Shown here: piece by piece, positions 1 through 9,721 of the stretch
Position numbering within the stretch: the first letter of the stretch is position 1
Layout: the number at the start of each line of letters is the position of its first letter
NCBI GenBank assembly: GCA_914767885.1
Contig: CAJZBQ010000016.1
Location: 434,001-498,000, forward strand
Direction: 5' to 3'
Source: Blepharisma stoltei
Lineage: Eukaryota > Ciliophora > Heterotrichea > Heterotrichida > Blepharismidae
DNA length: 64,000 nt
Made by a program: the position numbers and the translations under genes
The notes under the pieces: model-generated
The model's database searches: none
The model's input: the letters and a program-made list of their open reading frames with translations, nothing else
What the model was told of the DNA's origin: nothing

Positions 1-859
1 TTTTAAGATTTCCATATCGCTTGGTTAAATCTGCGACTAGTAGATGCTTAACTAGACTTTTGGCGTTTTTATCAAAATTTCGAGGAAACTTTACTTTTCC
101 TTTGAGGATTTTTTGATAAATTGCCATGGGGTCTTCATCACTGAAGGGATCAATCCCTGCCATCATCTCATAAACAATAATTCCCAAGGTCCACCAATCA
201 ACCGGTTTTCCATGTCCTTTATTAAGTAGAATTTCTGGGGCTAGGTATTCTGGAGTCCCACAAAGAGTGTAAGTTCGGCCTTCTACTGTTTTTGCAAAGC
301 CGAAATCTGTAAGTTTTAAGTAGCCATCATAAGCTATTAGTAAATTTTCTGGCTTTAAGTCTCTATAAACGATATTTAGTGAATGCATATATTCTGCTCT
401 AGCTTGAATTTGAATCAAATAGCATTTTTTTACTAGAATAAACTTGACTTAATAAATGCGATTTTTATCTAGAACATAATCTAATTGTGCATATTCAAAC
501 ATCAGTGTAATTTGGGCAGCGTAGAGACGACAATGATCGTTTTCCAGCTTTCCGACATTGCGGAGATAACTGAAAAGCTCTCCACCTGGAACATAGTCAA
601 GTGCTAAGTAGAGATAGCGGTCATCTTGAGTGTAACCAATTAGGTTCACCAAGAAAGGGTGGCGTATTATACGAAGTATAGAAAATTCTGAAATCACGTG
701 GTCGACTTGCTTCATTCTAAGAATCTCGTATTTTTTTAGTATCTTTAGAGCAATGTACTCTCCTGAGGTTTTCATACGAGCTAGCCGAACTCTTCCAAAT
801 GATCCTGTACCAAGTGTTTGAAGGACTTCCAAATCTGATAGATTTATTCTTCTCTCCAT
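1..859 (-). CDS. AGC-family protein kinase, PKA catalytic subunit-like (3' part off window)
   Basis: Ser/Thr kinase, likely the cAMP-dependent kinase catalytic subunit. The start Met is at 859. Visible in order: Gly loop GTGSFGRVR, catalytic Lys in [19 protein letters not shown], then, after removing a 102-bp IES at 390-491, [25 protein letters not shown], activation loop [20 protein letters not shown] and, close to the window edge, the PKA-typical LTKRYGNLK. Reading straight through instead gives a stop at 449 before the catalytic loop, so the uninterrupted reading is only an N-lobe fragment. The TLCGTPE Thr is the usual PDK1 phosphorylation site of AGC kinases. The C-terminal tail lies outside the window, so PKA versus PKG or another AGC kinase cannot be fully settled. 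Confidence 0.88.
390..491. other. Short IES in the kinase gene (102 bp)
   Basis: The kinase frame stops inside this stretch. The two flanks share GAATAT on the coding strand (plus-strand TATTC at 390-394 and 492-496). Joining them at the TA gives [18 protein letters not shown], the conserved catalytic-loop approach. No long terminal inverted repeat is visible. Confidence 0.8.
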
Positions 860-1040
860 TTATTAATAATTTTCTATTTAGCACTGAACAATGCCTATAT
901 TCAATTTATAGAAATTTCTTTATAGTTATTATCAGGTCAGCTTTCTATATAGATTTTATGATTTATTCTTTATTGTTTATTTATATGCTAATAATTTACT
1001 CTTTAAGTATTTGTATATAAATTAAAGAGGATTAGATACA

Positions 1041-2244
1041 CTAGGCTGAGGCTCGCTTTACTCTAACATCATCTTTCGATAAGAAAATTGTGTTTGGAGA
1101 GTTGCACTGCAGAATCTCCCAGCTTCCTGCATCAAAAGTTTTCCAGCTGCTTCCAAATCCTGAGTACCATTTCTGCGCATTAGGGTCATATAGCCAATCT
1201 CTTTTATATAACTCTTCTGCTGACAAGGCTTGCAGCATTTCTCCTGGCATGTTATACCAGGCTCTATTCTATTTCTTGAAATATTTGCATATAATTAAAA
1301 TGGCTATTCTTTTCGTAGAAAGTATATAGAAAATATAAAAAAGCGTTTTTATTTCAAAGATCCCAAACATTTTCATCCTCAGTATTGGCTTGCTTATATA
1401 ATAGCACGACGGCAGCGAAAATTCTGGCTGCTCTGTTGCTTCAAGGTCTCCATCTTGAAAAACGCTTGGTAATACTGAAGACAGCGTTTCTGAGGATTTC
1501 ATATTCAGTCCAAGTTTCGTCAGGTCCCTTCCTCTCGCAAGCATATGCAAGTCACTTGTAGTATCTTTTTGTAAAGATAAAATTCCTCTTACCCCATATA
1601 CGATTTCCTCACTGTCAGGAGCTGGCTGTGGCGGAGTTATTACAGCAGGAGGTGGGCTTGGCGCAACACTCAGAGGCACAAAACTGACTGCGTTGGGGTT
1701 TGGTGCTTTCAGTGTTTTGGGCTGCACTTGAGATTGCGAAAATCCTGGAGGATAAAATTCTTCTGCCTGAAAATTTGGTATAGCTCAAGGCGCATTATAG
1801 ATCGTCCAGAGCTATGAATTTTCGTTTCACTCTGCGGAGTTGGTTTTGACCCAGAAATTGCCAAACCAACTCCACGAGCTGATAAACACGCCTATAGTTG
1901 GTATTTGCCAACTCATGGAGTTGGTTTGATAACTTCTGGAGCAAAATAAACTCCGAGAAGTGAAGCATCAAGTCATAACCCTAGACGATCTATAATGCGT
2001 CCTGGACTATAAATTTTGGCTGGGATAATTTTGGAAATTCTTCTTCTGATCTATAAAAGTTGGGCACAAACTCATTAGCTGACAAATAAAAATTTGATGG
2101 TGGAGGTCTGTAGACTTGAGGGTTGTAAAATTCAGCAGAAGGATTCAAATGTTTCGCATATCCATCAGGATCATAGCCTGGAGGTTTATTGAGGTTTTCA
2201 TCTCTTAAGTTAGGATAAAACCCGAGGTTTCGATTTGGATGCAT
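1041..2244 (-). CDS. CCR4-NOT complex subunit NOT2-like (300 aa after excision)
   Basis: Likely the NOT2 subunit of the CCR4-NOT deadenylase and transcription complex. After removing IESs at 1255-1326 and 1779-2007 the segments add to 903 nt (301 codons). The N-terminal third is Pro/Asn/Tyr-rich (PGYDPDGY, NPQVYRPPP). The middle has DLTKLGLNMKSSETL, the conserved NOT2 motif ahead of the NOT box. The C-terminal NOT domain reads LPSCYYISKP, IKTLFYIFYNMPGEMLQ, AEELYKRDWLYDPNAQKW, and ends with a Phe/Trp-rich beta part (SSWKTFDAGSWEILQC). The second IES splits the NOT domain between FYIFY and NMPGE. NOT3/5 share the NOT box, but the DLTxLGLN motif favours NOT2. Confidence 0.8.
1255..1326. other. 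Short IES in NOT2 (72 bp)
   Basis: TA-bounded; coding-strand flanks are TTCTATA and GGTATAAC. Joining at the TA gives FYIFYNMPGEML in frame across the NOT box, whereas reading through gives a stop. Confidence 0.75.
1779..2007. mobile_element. MITE-like IES, family I, in NOT2
   Basis: Inverted repeat ends: TATAGCTCAAGGCGCATTAT at 1779 and, reverse-complemented from the right end, TATAGTCCAGGACGCATTAT. A second, inner palindrome contains GAGTTGGTTT and its complement several times. Both ends abut TA. Removal joins KFI to PNFQAEEFYPP in frame. Confidence 0.85.
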
Positions 2245-2962
2245 TTCTTATTAATGAATATCCATTTTAAAAGGTACCTCTATTAATATATCACTGCTAT
2301 TGCTAATCACACAAGTCGATGCATATTACCATCATCAAGATGAGATTAATATCGTCTGTGTCAATCCCAAGCTAAATATTGTGTGAGTTATCGTAAAAAA
2401 ATTATTTAATAATTAGCTAATCTTTTCATTTTAGAATGAGCTTGAATGAGCATATCTAGCTTGATCAAAATACAAGAATTCTCTCAATCTTATAATCATA
2501 TGAGCAGAGCTATGATGGTGACTATAGCACCAATTGAGGAAAGAAGCCAATCGCAGCCTTTATAGCAAATGGATCTGCAAATTTAGGCTCTTGCAAAAAG
2601 AGTATGTGAGATGAGGCGAAGCTTAGCTTTGCCTGGGTTAGATAAAGTGTATTTGCAATAGTCGAGTTTTTTAATATGGATATTCTTCAGTAGATATCTC
2701 AATAGAACTTTAGGTGTTTTATATGGGCCTAGCAAGAGTTTTTGATGAAGTGATTCTTCTATGAGTGAAAATATCAGTGGTTCTTTTGGTGCTAAGATAG
2801 ATCCTTAACCAAAACATAAAGACATAATATTATCGCCGATTTTAGATTTAGTTTTAAAGAATAAATATATAAGTAATTAATTATCACTTATAAGAAAATT
2901 GTATTTATGCACTTGATAATTAGCTTATGTTGTATATGCAGAAGTTTCGCTTTTAAATCATT
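2245..2962. other. Intergenic, no gene recognised
   Basis: AT-rich spacer between the NOT2 start and a SINE-like element. No reading frame with coding character. A GC-richer stretch at about 2500-2660 with short self-complementary pieces (AGGCGAAGCTTAGCTTTGCC) could be a non-coding RNA or an old repeat; I cannot assign it. Confidence 0.4.
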
Positions 2963-3550
2963 ATCATTATAGACGAGCAGAGTGCCTTATTGTTTAGCAG
3001 TCACCAAGGACCCCAAAGATTTATCCGCTTGTGGCGTCTACTCCTCGGCGTGATCGATAAAGATGATTGCCGGCGAGGTGCTTGAATTATCTTCTTCTTT
3101 TTCCTCTTCTTTTAGATCTGCCTAATCGCCAGGATGGATTGAGTGTGCAAGAGGTAATACTTCTTCTCCTTGCAAGGTTGAGGACTACAATTTTGAATGG
3201 GCAGACTATAGATCTCTGCGACTCTGCATCGGGCTAATTGGGTAGTAGCCTGATCTAGAAAAACCCGGAGTCTAATGGTGTTGGCGCCTTCCTCAGAAGC
3301 TACAGGTAAAAAGGCTCAGTCCCCAGGCCCAGGACGCAACCCTTGGTATCGCGGTGAAGGCAGACTGAAGGGTCCCGAAGGAAGCTGCTTGGTTGCCTCT
3401 TTCCAACTGGAGGAGCCAAGTCAAAAGCCTACCCGAAATGCATAAAGCCTTATCAGACCTAAATCTCACTGGTTCTCGCCAAATTCGCTTTTTCCATAAG
3501 GTTGAGAAAATTGCGTCAAGAGGTCGGATGAGCTTGGGTCGATTTAATTT
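2963..3550 (-). mobile_element. SINE-like retroelement R1 (approximate limits)
   Basis: A GC-rich block in AT-rich DNA. The left end has a short tandem repeat (ATCATTATCATTAT) that would be the 3' tail of a minus-strand element. Candidate target duplication: GCTTTTAAATCATT on the left and GCTTTAAAACATT on the right. It shares small pieces such as the TTCCAACTGGAGG region with the elements at 13787 and 46010. Limits and TSD are uncertain. Confidence 0.45.
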
Positions 3551-3811
3551 ATGCTTTAAAACATTCAAAACATTTTTTGAATTTGAATTTAGCAAAGTTA
3601 TTACCAGAAAAAATCTAATTAGAAAAAAATTGTCATCTATATTAAAAGCTTGAGATATAGGGAAAACCCCTATATTTATGATTTATCAAGGTTTATATAA
3701 AAAAATTTCACAAAGAATAATAAAGCATTTTGATATAAATAACTCTAATTTACACTTAAATGCTATTTTTATTTCAAAATTATGTCTTAACTTTTAAAAA
3801 ACGTCATAAAG

Positions 3812-5689
3812 ATGGGTTGTGGGGACAGTAAAAGGAGTATCCTTGCGGGACTAAATTCACAAACTGACTATATTAAAGGTCTAAACCAGAAATTGCAGCA
3901 GGAAATTGATCTAGTTAAAAGAGACTATGAAAAAAAAGAAGCTGAGGAGCTTCTTATCATAAAAAATTTCAATGATGAAAACCAATCATTATGCGAAAAA
4001 AAATCACGCCTTGAAATACAGTTGAGGAATCTTGACCCAAAAGCTGACGAAGTAAGAACTAAGCTTCATAGTTTAGAAGCTGAGTTTAAGCTCACCAAAA
4101 AAGAAATAAAACAATTAGCAAAAGAACTAAAATCTGCAGAATATGAAAAAAATTCTATTGAGAACAGCTATAATAGCATAAGTCAAGAAGTAAATAATTT
4201 ATTGCAAGCAGAGCATGAATTAGAAGAAAAAATTGAAAATTTAGGGAACTCTGAGCATCAGATCTTGGAATTGGATAATGATGGCGAAAGGCTTGAACAA
4301 GAATTAAAGGAAAAGGAGAAAACAATCCAAGATTTAGAGGAAAGCATCAAGAGAAAGCAAGCAGAAAATAGAGAAAAAGATGATCTAAAAAAGCAGATTG
4401 AAGAGATTTTAGGAAATACTAAAAATACTCTGATGGAGCTTCAAGGAGTAAAAGATGAAATTCATGAAATTGAAGAAATCCAAAGAGAAGCTGACGAAAA
4501 GCTCGATGAAAACCAAAAATTGGAGCAAGATATTCAATCTGCTGAAATCACACAAGAAGAAATTGCTGCAGAGCTTGAATTAGACAAAGAAATTGAGAAA
4601 TTGACCAATTCGATTAATGAAGCAACTGAAACTAACGAAAAGAGAAATAATTTATCTGATAAATTGCAAGAAGTTTTGTCAACACAGAATGCATATAATG
4701 CCACAAAAACTGGTCTGGAAAATGAAATAAATGGAATCCAAGAAGAGATTGAGAGGCTAAAGCGTGAAAAAGAAGAAGCGCTAAATGAAAAATTAAACCA
4801 GGGTATTAATGAATTGAACAGTAGAATAACAGAAAACAACGATAATTACGAAAAAGAGCTTCAAGGGCTGCAAGCCGAGATTGAAGAGCTAGAGAAGAAA
4901 AGGCAGCATAGGCTTGATAAAAGAGATAAAGAACAAAAAGAAGTCGAAGAATTAAGGCAAGAACTTGAAGCAATTCTAAACAGCCCAGTAATTGAAGAAA
5001 AAGCAGAAGAAACCAAAGAGCCACAAGTTGATCCTGAACCAACTAAAGTTGATCCTGAACCAACTAAAGTTGATCCTGAACCGACTAAAGTTGAGCCTGA
5101 GGTTCCGGAACCTCAGACAATAGTTGAAATGCCTCCACAAGCAGTTCGATATGAAATTCCCGTTAAGCTTCGGCATGCAACAACTGGATGGGCTCTTCAT
5201 TCACATTCCATTAATTATCAAGGAGGCTCTCGCCAACAAGAAGTCACATGCTATGAAGGCCGAGATGAGAACGACTGATGGGTTATAAGAGCTATTCCAC
5301 CCAAAAAGGGAGAAAAAGTTAAGGGAGGCAGATTTCGAGTCGGCGCTGAGATTCCAAATGGCACAACTTTTACTCTCATGCATCTAACCACAAAGAAAAA
5401 CCTCCACTCTAATTCAGGGGTTCAGTCTCCTGCAACTTCCCAACAAGAAGTTACTTGCTTTGGGGAATTTGGAGTTGGCGATAAGAAAGACATTTGGAAG
5501 CTTGAAATTCCTGGTGGGGAGAGTAAAGAGCCTTGGATGTCCAATATGAGGGTAAAATTAATACATGTAGCAACAAATTTCGCGCTGCATTCTCATGGAG
5601 GACACCAGACACATTCTTGGCAACAAGAAGTGACTTGCTATGAGGGAAGGGATGATAATGATCTATGGACGATCGAAAGAATAGCATAG
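3812..5689 (+). CDS. Coiled-coil protein with C-terminal MIR-type repeats, N-myristoylated (625 aa)
   Basis: Function not known. The N-terminus MGCGDSKRS fits N-myristoylation (Gly2) with neighbouring Cys3 for palmitoylation, so membrane anchoring is likely. Residues about 15-395 are continuous charged coiled coil. A linker carries three DPEPTKV repeats. The C-terminal about 180 residues hold three MIR/beta-trefoil-like motifs, recognisable by RHATTGWALHSHS, TKKNLHSNSG and HVATNFALHSHGG, each followed by QQEVTC. The in-frame TGA at 5276 lies in DEND-W-WVIRAIP; the third motif has NDLWTIERIA at the same place, which supports TGA as Trp. MIR domains occur in SDF2, protein O-mannosyltransferases and IP3/ryanodine receptors; the coiled-coil plus MIR combination looks ciliate-specific, but that is inference. 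No IES or intron seen. Confidence 0.85.
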
Positions 5690-6191
5690 AATTAAATTAA
5701 ACTTTATATGGACCAATATTTTTTTTATTTATTTTTGTATTTGTAATAGCAGATATATTAATTCTGGCCTAAAGAAAATAAAATATTGCCACATAATGGA
5801 GATATCTGAATTATAAACTTGCTATATATGGTTTTAGGTCAAATTTATTTTGACTCCTTATCACTTAGATATCAATTTAAATCCATTTGTTTTTTAAGAA
5901 TTATTGAAAACCTAATTTATTCTTAAAAGGTGCAGATAGAACCATTTTTTCTCTTTTAATATTAATGATTACTCTTAAGGCTAACAAATTAGCTGAAGGA
6001 TGACAGATTTTAGAGAAAAATTAAAAAAAAATTACTTTAATATTATGGCTTCCTTTTTTCAGACAAAAGTCTGATACATGGAAAAATCGTTATAGTATAC
6101 TCCTAGCAATAAAAATATAATAAGCATCTAAATTATTCTTATAAAATATAGAGTTTATAGTGCCATCTTTTTAAGCATTAAACAATTTTCT
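5690..6191. other. Intergenic, AT-rich
   Basis: Convergent spacer between the MIR gene and the first RING gene. I see no coding frame, RNA gene or inverted repeat here. Confidence 0.5.
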
Positions 6192-6901
6192 CTATCTTAA
6201 GATTTGCCAATTGCAGTTTGGGCACTTTTTTTTACTAGACGAGATTATTCATTCATCAATGCATCCGACATGAAAAATGTGTTTGCATTTTGTCAATCTT
6301 AGGACTTCTCCTTGTTTAAAATCTACCAGACAAATTGTGCAAGCAGGCTCTCCTTTGAATTTTTTCTTTATTGGGTAAAACAGCATTGGCATCTTTTTAT
6401 TTAGCATGGTTTCTGTGATTTCTGAAGTTATTTGATTTGGTCCAGAAATATTACTGGAAATTGGACCGGCAGAATTAGCAGTGAATTGCCTGGAAAGTCT
6501 TTTCAACCTTGAAAAATACCTTCTGCAATAAATATATATGGCCAAAAAGCTAACTCCCCTTTGTGAGCGAACAGAATAAATTGAAAAATCCCTATTTTTA
6601 CCCAAAAACTTACGTAATTATCAACAAATTTTTAAATCTGTTTAATTTAAACAATTGCAATTTTAAAACATAAATTTTACAAATTAAATAAATATTTACG
6701 TTCCAATTTTTGCGAATTCGGATTTTTTTTTTCAAAAAATTTTTATATATAAATTTTTAATACAAAAAAATTAACCTTCAGTGAGCGAACAAAATTTTTT
6801 GTTCGCTAACTGAGAGGAAGAGTAAATAAAGCTTACACAAAGAAAAAGAGGCCTACTATCAAGCAACCGGCGATAATTAGGCTGTCTTGGTTATCTGTCA
6901 T
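6192..6901 (-). CDS. Membrane RING-H2 finger protein 1 (140 aa after processing)
   Basis: Probable membrane-anchored E3 ubiquitin ligase. Start at 6901: MTDNQDSLIIAGCLIVG, a single hydrophobic segment running through FFFVFLAIYIYC. The RING-H2 reads CTICLVDF, TKCKHIFHVGCIDEW (Trp from TGA), KKCPNCNW, stop TAG. The region between exon 1 and exon 2 is a 15-nt intron, GTAAGCTTTATTTAG, that is itself split by a 272-bp MITE-like IES. Only after the IES is removed do the intron's last AG and the exon frame appear. Exons of 65 and 358 nt add to 141 codons. It is a close structural relative of the next gene, so the two are probably old tandem duplicates. Confidence 0.85.
6551..6822. mobile_element. 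Family A MITE-like IES inside a 15-nt intron
   Basis: Ends: TAACTCCCCTTTGTGAGCG on the left and an inverted pair of GTGAGCGAACAAAA-type motifs on the right ending ...GAAGAGTAAAT. Bounded by TA at 6551-6552 and 6823-6824. The right TA is inside the intron sequence GTAAGCTTTATTTA, and the base after the left TA supplies the intron's final G. Confidence 0.85.
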
Positions 6902-7194
6902 ATCCCTTTTTAATTACTTCATTCATCATGCATTTTAAAAATAATTATTTTGGAGAAATTCTTACTAAAATTAAAAGTATCAAAGAGAATTTATATTAAT
7001 GAAATTCATTAAAATTAAGTATTAATATAAAGTATTTTACATAAAAATCAAAATATATTTATAAATTGTCTCTCTCTTATGTATATTTAACCTAATAGTT
7101 TGGATCTACTCAGCATATTTATATTCCAGATTTTCTTGAAAAATAAATTAATTAAACTGATTAATATAAATAAACAATATCTTGACTGTATGAA

Positions 7195-8240
7195 TTATTG
7201 CTCAATAATGATAAAATTGCAATTAGGGCATTTTGCACGATGGCAGGTCAATAATCACGCATCTAAGCATGCTACATGATTAAATTAAATTAAATTAAGC
7301 TCTTCGTCTTCGACAGGACAGGAGATTCCATTCCTGCATGCTCATTGTCCTCGATGGACCCTGGTAGATACCGCTGCAGAAAAAGGGACTCGCACGACCA
7401 CTCTTGACTTCTATTACTCCTGGGGCATATGAACCCACCACCTGGGTCGAGACTCCAGCTTCTAGTAAAGTAGATGTCCCCTCTTGAGCGGGCCAAAACA
7501 ATTATCTTCCACTTGGGGCTTTTGCTGATTTTGTCCTTTCCAAAGAATATCTCGAATTAAAACTCAAATTCCCACTCCTAGGGCCAGATAAAAACCTAGC
7601 ACGACATTCACAAAGATACTGACCTCTTTTTGCCCTTCCCCTTCACTCTGTGCTGTTGTCTGCAGGTTTTGAAGAAATAAGGTCAGGAAGTCGGCCGTCT
7701 GTCATTACCATTTTATATATATCATGCTACATGATAAATATGTTTACAAACCGTCACCCTAATAGCTTCCCCCGTTTTAAAATCTGCCAAGCACACACTG
7801 CAAACAGACTGCCCTTTAAACTCTACTGAGTCCCCATAATATTCTACTTGCACATGATTATTAATCATACTTTGCGTTAATAACACTTCAGAATCTGACG
7901 AATGAGACCGTGGATTTCCATTTTCATTTGCCCAATTATTCTCCCATTCATTGCGATATTTTTTGATTCTCGCTATCATTTTCCAGCAACAACAGCAGCA
8001 GCACAAAAATCTAAATAGATTTTACATAACGACCCCTGTGGCGAGTGCCAAAATCCCTCCAATCCAGCCATTTGAACTGTCATTATCACTTGAACTTTTA
8101 GTGCAATTAGATCAATACTGGCAAGATTCAGGAAAGCATGAAGGGTCACAGTCTACTCCACTAACAGAACCAGTCGAGCAATTACATTCAGAAGCAGTTG
8201 CACATACAGCCAAAAGTCATATCAAAAAAAGCTTTTTCAT
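7195..8240 (-). CDS. Membrane RING-H2 finger protein 2, signal peptide plus TM (191 aa after processing)
   Basis: Probable E3 ubiquitin ligase of the secretory pathway or plasma membrane. Start at 8240: MKKLFLIWLLAVCATASEC is a signal peptide, followed by a Cys-rich lumenal part, a TM segment (IGGILALATGVVIFL) ending in six Cys, then RING-H2: SVCSVCLADF, VCKHIYHVACLDAW, KCPNCNF. A 15-nt intron GTAAAATCTATTTAG at 8011-8025 falls inside the TM segment. A SINE-like element at 7281-7722, flanked by CATGCTACATGAT on both sides, splits the RING between HVA and CLDAW. Removing it with one repeat copy gives 576 nt, 192 codons. As it stands in this DNA the RING is broken. Confidence 0.85.
7268..7722 (-). 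mobile_element. SINE-like retroelement R2 in the RING domain (TSD 13 bp)
   Basis: Direct repeats CATGCTACATGAT at 7268-7280 and 7723-7735. Tail on the left is (TTAAA)n-like (TAAATTAAATTAAATTAAG). The right end reads, on the minus strand, ATATATAAAATGGTAATGAC, matching the shared 5' end (A-rich then AAAATGG) of this family. About 440 bp between the repeats. Confidence 0.85.
8011..8025 (-). other. 15-nt intron in RING gene 2
   Basis: GTAAAATCTATTTAG; removal joins GVV to IFLCCC across the TM segment. A at position 10 is the likely branch point. Confidence 0.85.
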
Positions 8241-8491
8241 TTTAAAACAGCTTGATCACGTCAATATATTTATTTAATAGCTAAGCTATTTTGTATTTTA
8301 TGAGTTAAAATGATTATAGCATATGCACAGATGTTTAGTCAAGTTCTAACACTTTATCTTATTTTTTTTAATTTTTTTGATATACGAATTAATATTGATA
8401 AAAATCTTTACTTATATATAAAATATAGATCATTAAAATTAAGATTTTTCACAATATCTTGCTCATCTTTAGAAGCGATTAAGTTAGAAGA

Positions 8492-9308
8492 TTAAAAGTC
8501 TGCCCTGCGGGCAATACGATTGCACTCTTCTAAAACTCGATTTCTTTCAGCTCCAAGCTCAAACTCTGTCCCAACATTGAGCATTTCAAAAAAGCGCCTG
8601 TTGTGCTGATTAAACCATTAACATTAATTAAAGATTAGGATCTTCCTCCTTTTACGTCTCACCCGAGACGAGTCTTTGTAGAAGACTCATTCAACTGCTA
8701 GCGAACCTCCCTGGTATGTCAGCATTTCCACCAGAGATAGCCCTCCTCCGGCTTTCGGCCTGGCTCTTAATGCTGTCTTGGAACCTTGAAGTATGCAGGC
8801 TTGGGACTTGACGACTGCTGCTTGAGTGACTAGAGTTCTAGCTAGGGATAAACTCCCTAGCTAATATCAGTACCAACTATGCCTTCGTCGTCAGCACCAG
8901 TGGTCTCTGGGGGTTAAAAGCCTTTTTTCCAAATGTCGCTATTTTATTTGTGTTGTGCTGATTAAACCTCTTCCCAATTTGCCAATAATAAACTACAGGC
9001 CAAGTCAAAAACAAAGGATAAAAAACAAGTCTTTTGCGGTTGAAGCTGACTGCAAGTTGAAGGAGATTCCCTACAAACATGCCATCAAAAAAGGACCTTA
9101 AAACTACGGCAAATCTGTATTCTCTTTTGACGATATAAGCCCAATCTCTTTCAGCATCAGTTTTATAGGTGTCTAAGTTCTTGTTTAGTGCCCAGTCTTC
9201 GATAAATTTCATACGCAAGTTGTCGCAAACGTGGTCAGCGTCTCTTTGAGCATCAGGAGCTAGTTCAGTCTTCTCCTTATAGAAGTATTCTTCATCCATA
9301 ACACCCAT
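8492..9308 (-). CDS. Small membrane protein of unknown function (154 aa after excision)
   Basis: Not recognised. Start Met at 9308. The polar N-terminus (MGVMDEEYFYKEKTELAPD) is followed by an amphipathic middle and one or two hydrophobic stretches (FDGMFVGNLLQLAVSF and LVFYPLFLTWPVVYYW), then a basic C-terminal helix (NRVLEECNRIARRADF). The size and the paired short TM segments resemble accessory subunits of mitochondrial complexes, but that is only an impression. A SINE-like element splits the gene after QIGKRFNQHN. The flanking 17-bp repeats GTTGTGCTGATTAAACC collapse to give 465 nt, 155 codons. Confidence 0.7.
8600..8951 (-). mobile_element. SINE-like retroelement R3 (TSD 17 bp)
   Basis: Repeats GTTGTGCTGATTAAACC at 8600-8616 and 8952-8968. 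The left end carries an ATTAACATTAATTAAAGATTA tail; the right end on the minus strand is ACAAATAAAATAGCGACATT, matching the family 5' end. About 335 bp, exonic. Confidence 0.85.
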
Positions 9309-9721
9309 GATATTAAATGGTAGGAATTTATTTATTTGCTTTTAAACCAAACTCTTTCTATTAAGATCCACCGAAGATATTCATTACCAAACTAATCAAT
9401 TTTGGCTCAAATTAAGAAAAATGCTTACTCTCTTTGATGGTAAGCAAAACCATTGGAAAACCCCTATTATTTTCAAAAAACCAAGCTCTTTAAAAATCGT
9501 AAAAAAAATTCAAATTAAATTATAAATAATACGAAGATTTTTTAAACATAAATTTCATATAAATTGAATTAGCTTTTTTCAAATATTTGCAAATTGAAAT
9601 TTTAAATCACAAATTTTCTGCCTGCTCTTAAACTGGGAGGAAGTTAGATATGGATACTATAAATTTCTTCATAATCGAAAAGCAGCAAAATATTGATTAG
9701 TTTGATTATCAGTCATAATTA
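9309..9721. other. Intergenic spacer holding a decayed family A element
   Basis: Apart from the decayed MITE at 9426-9644 there is only AT-rich sequence between two minus-strand genes. Confidence 0.5.
9426..9644. mobile_element. Decayed family A MITE-like element, intergenic
   Basis: Left TACTCTCTTTGATGGTAAGC followed by AAAACCATTGGAAAA, the typical family A subterminal sequence; right end GGGAGGAAGTTA. Both ends at TA. The interior follows the family A order but is diverged. Confidence 0.6.

Noticed and set aside
4534-5200. Minus-strand open frames opposite the coiled-coil genes
   Set aside because: Antisense shadows of Glu/Lys-rich codons, rich in Ser/Phe/Leu, with no start context or homology.
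3812-5689. In-frame TGA codons as stops, giving two separate genes
   Set aside because: The residue at each TGA is Trp in homologous positions (MIR motif, kinase DVW, RING DEW, PP2C and RPC genes need it too), and dozens of genes show the same; TAA and TAG end them.
7268-7735. SINE-like insertions as spliceosomal introns
   Set aside because: No GT-AG at the ends, flanking direct repeats of 11-17 bp, random orientation to the gene, and real introns here are 15 nt.
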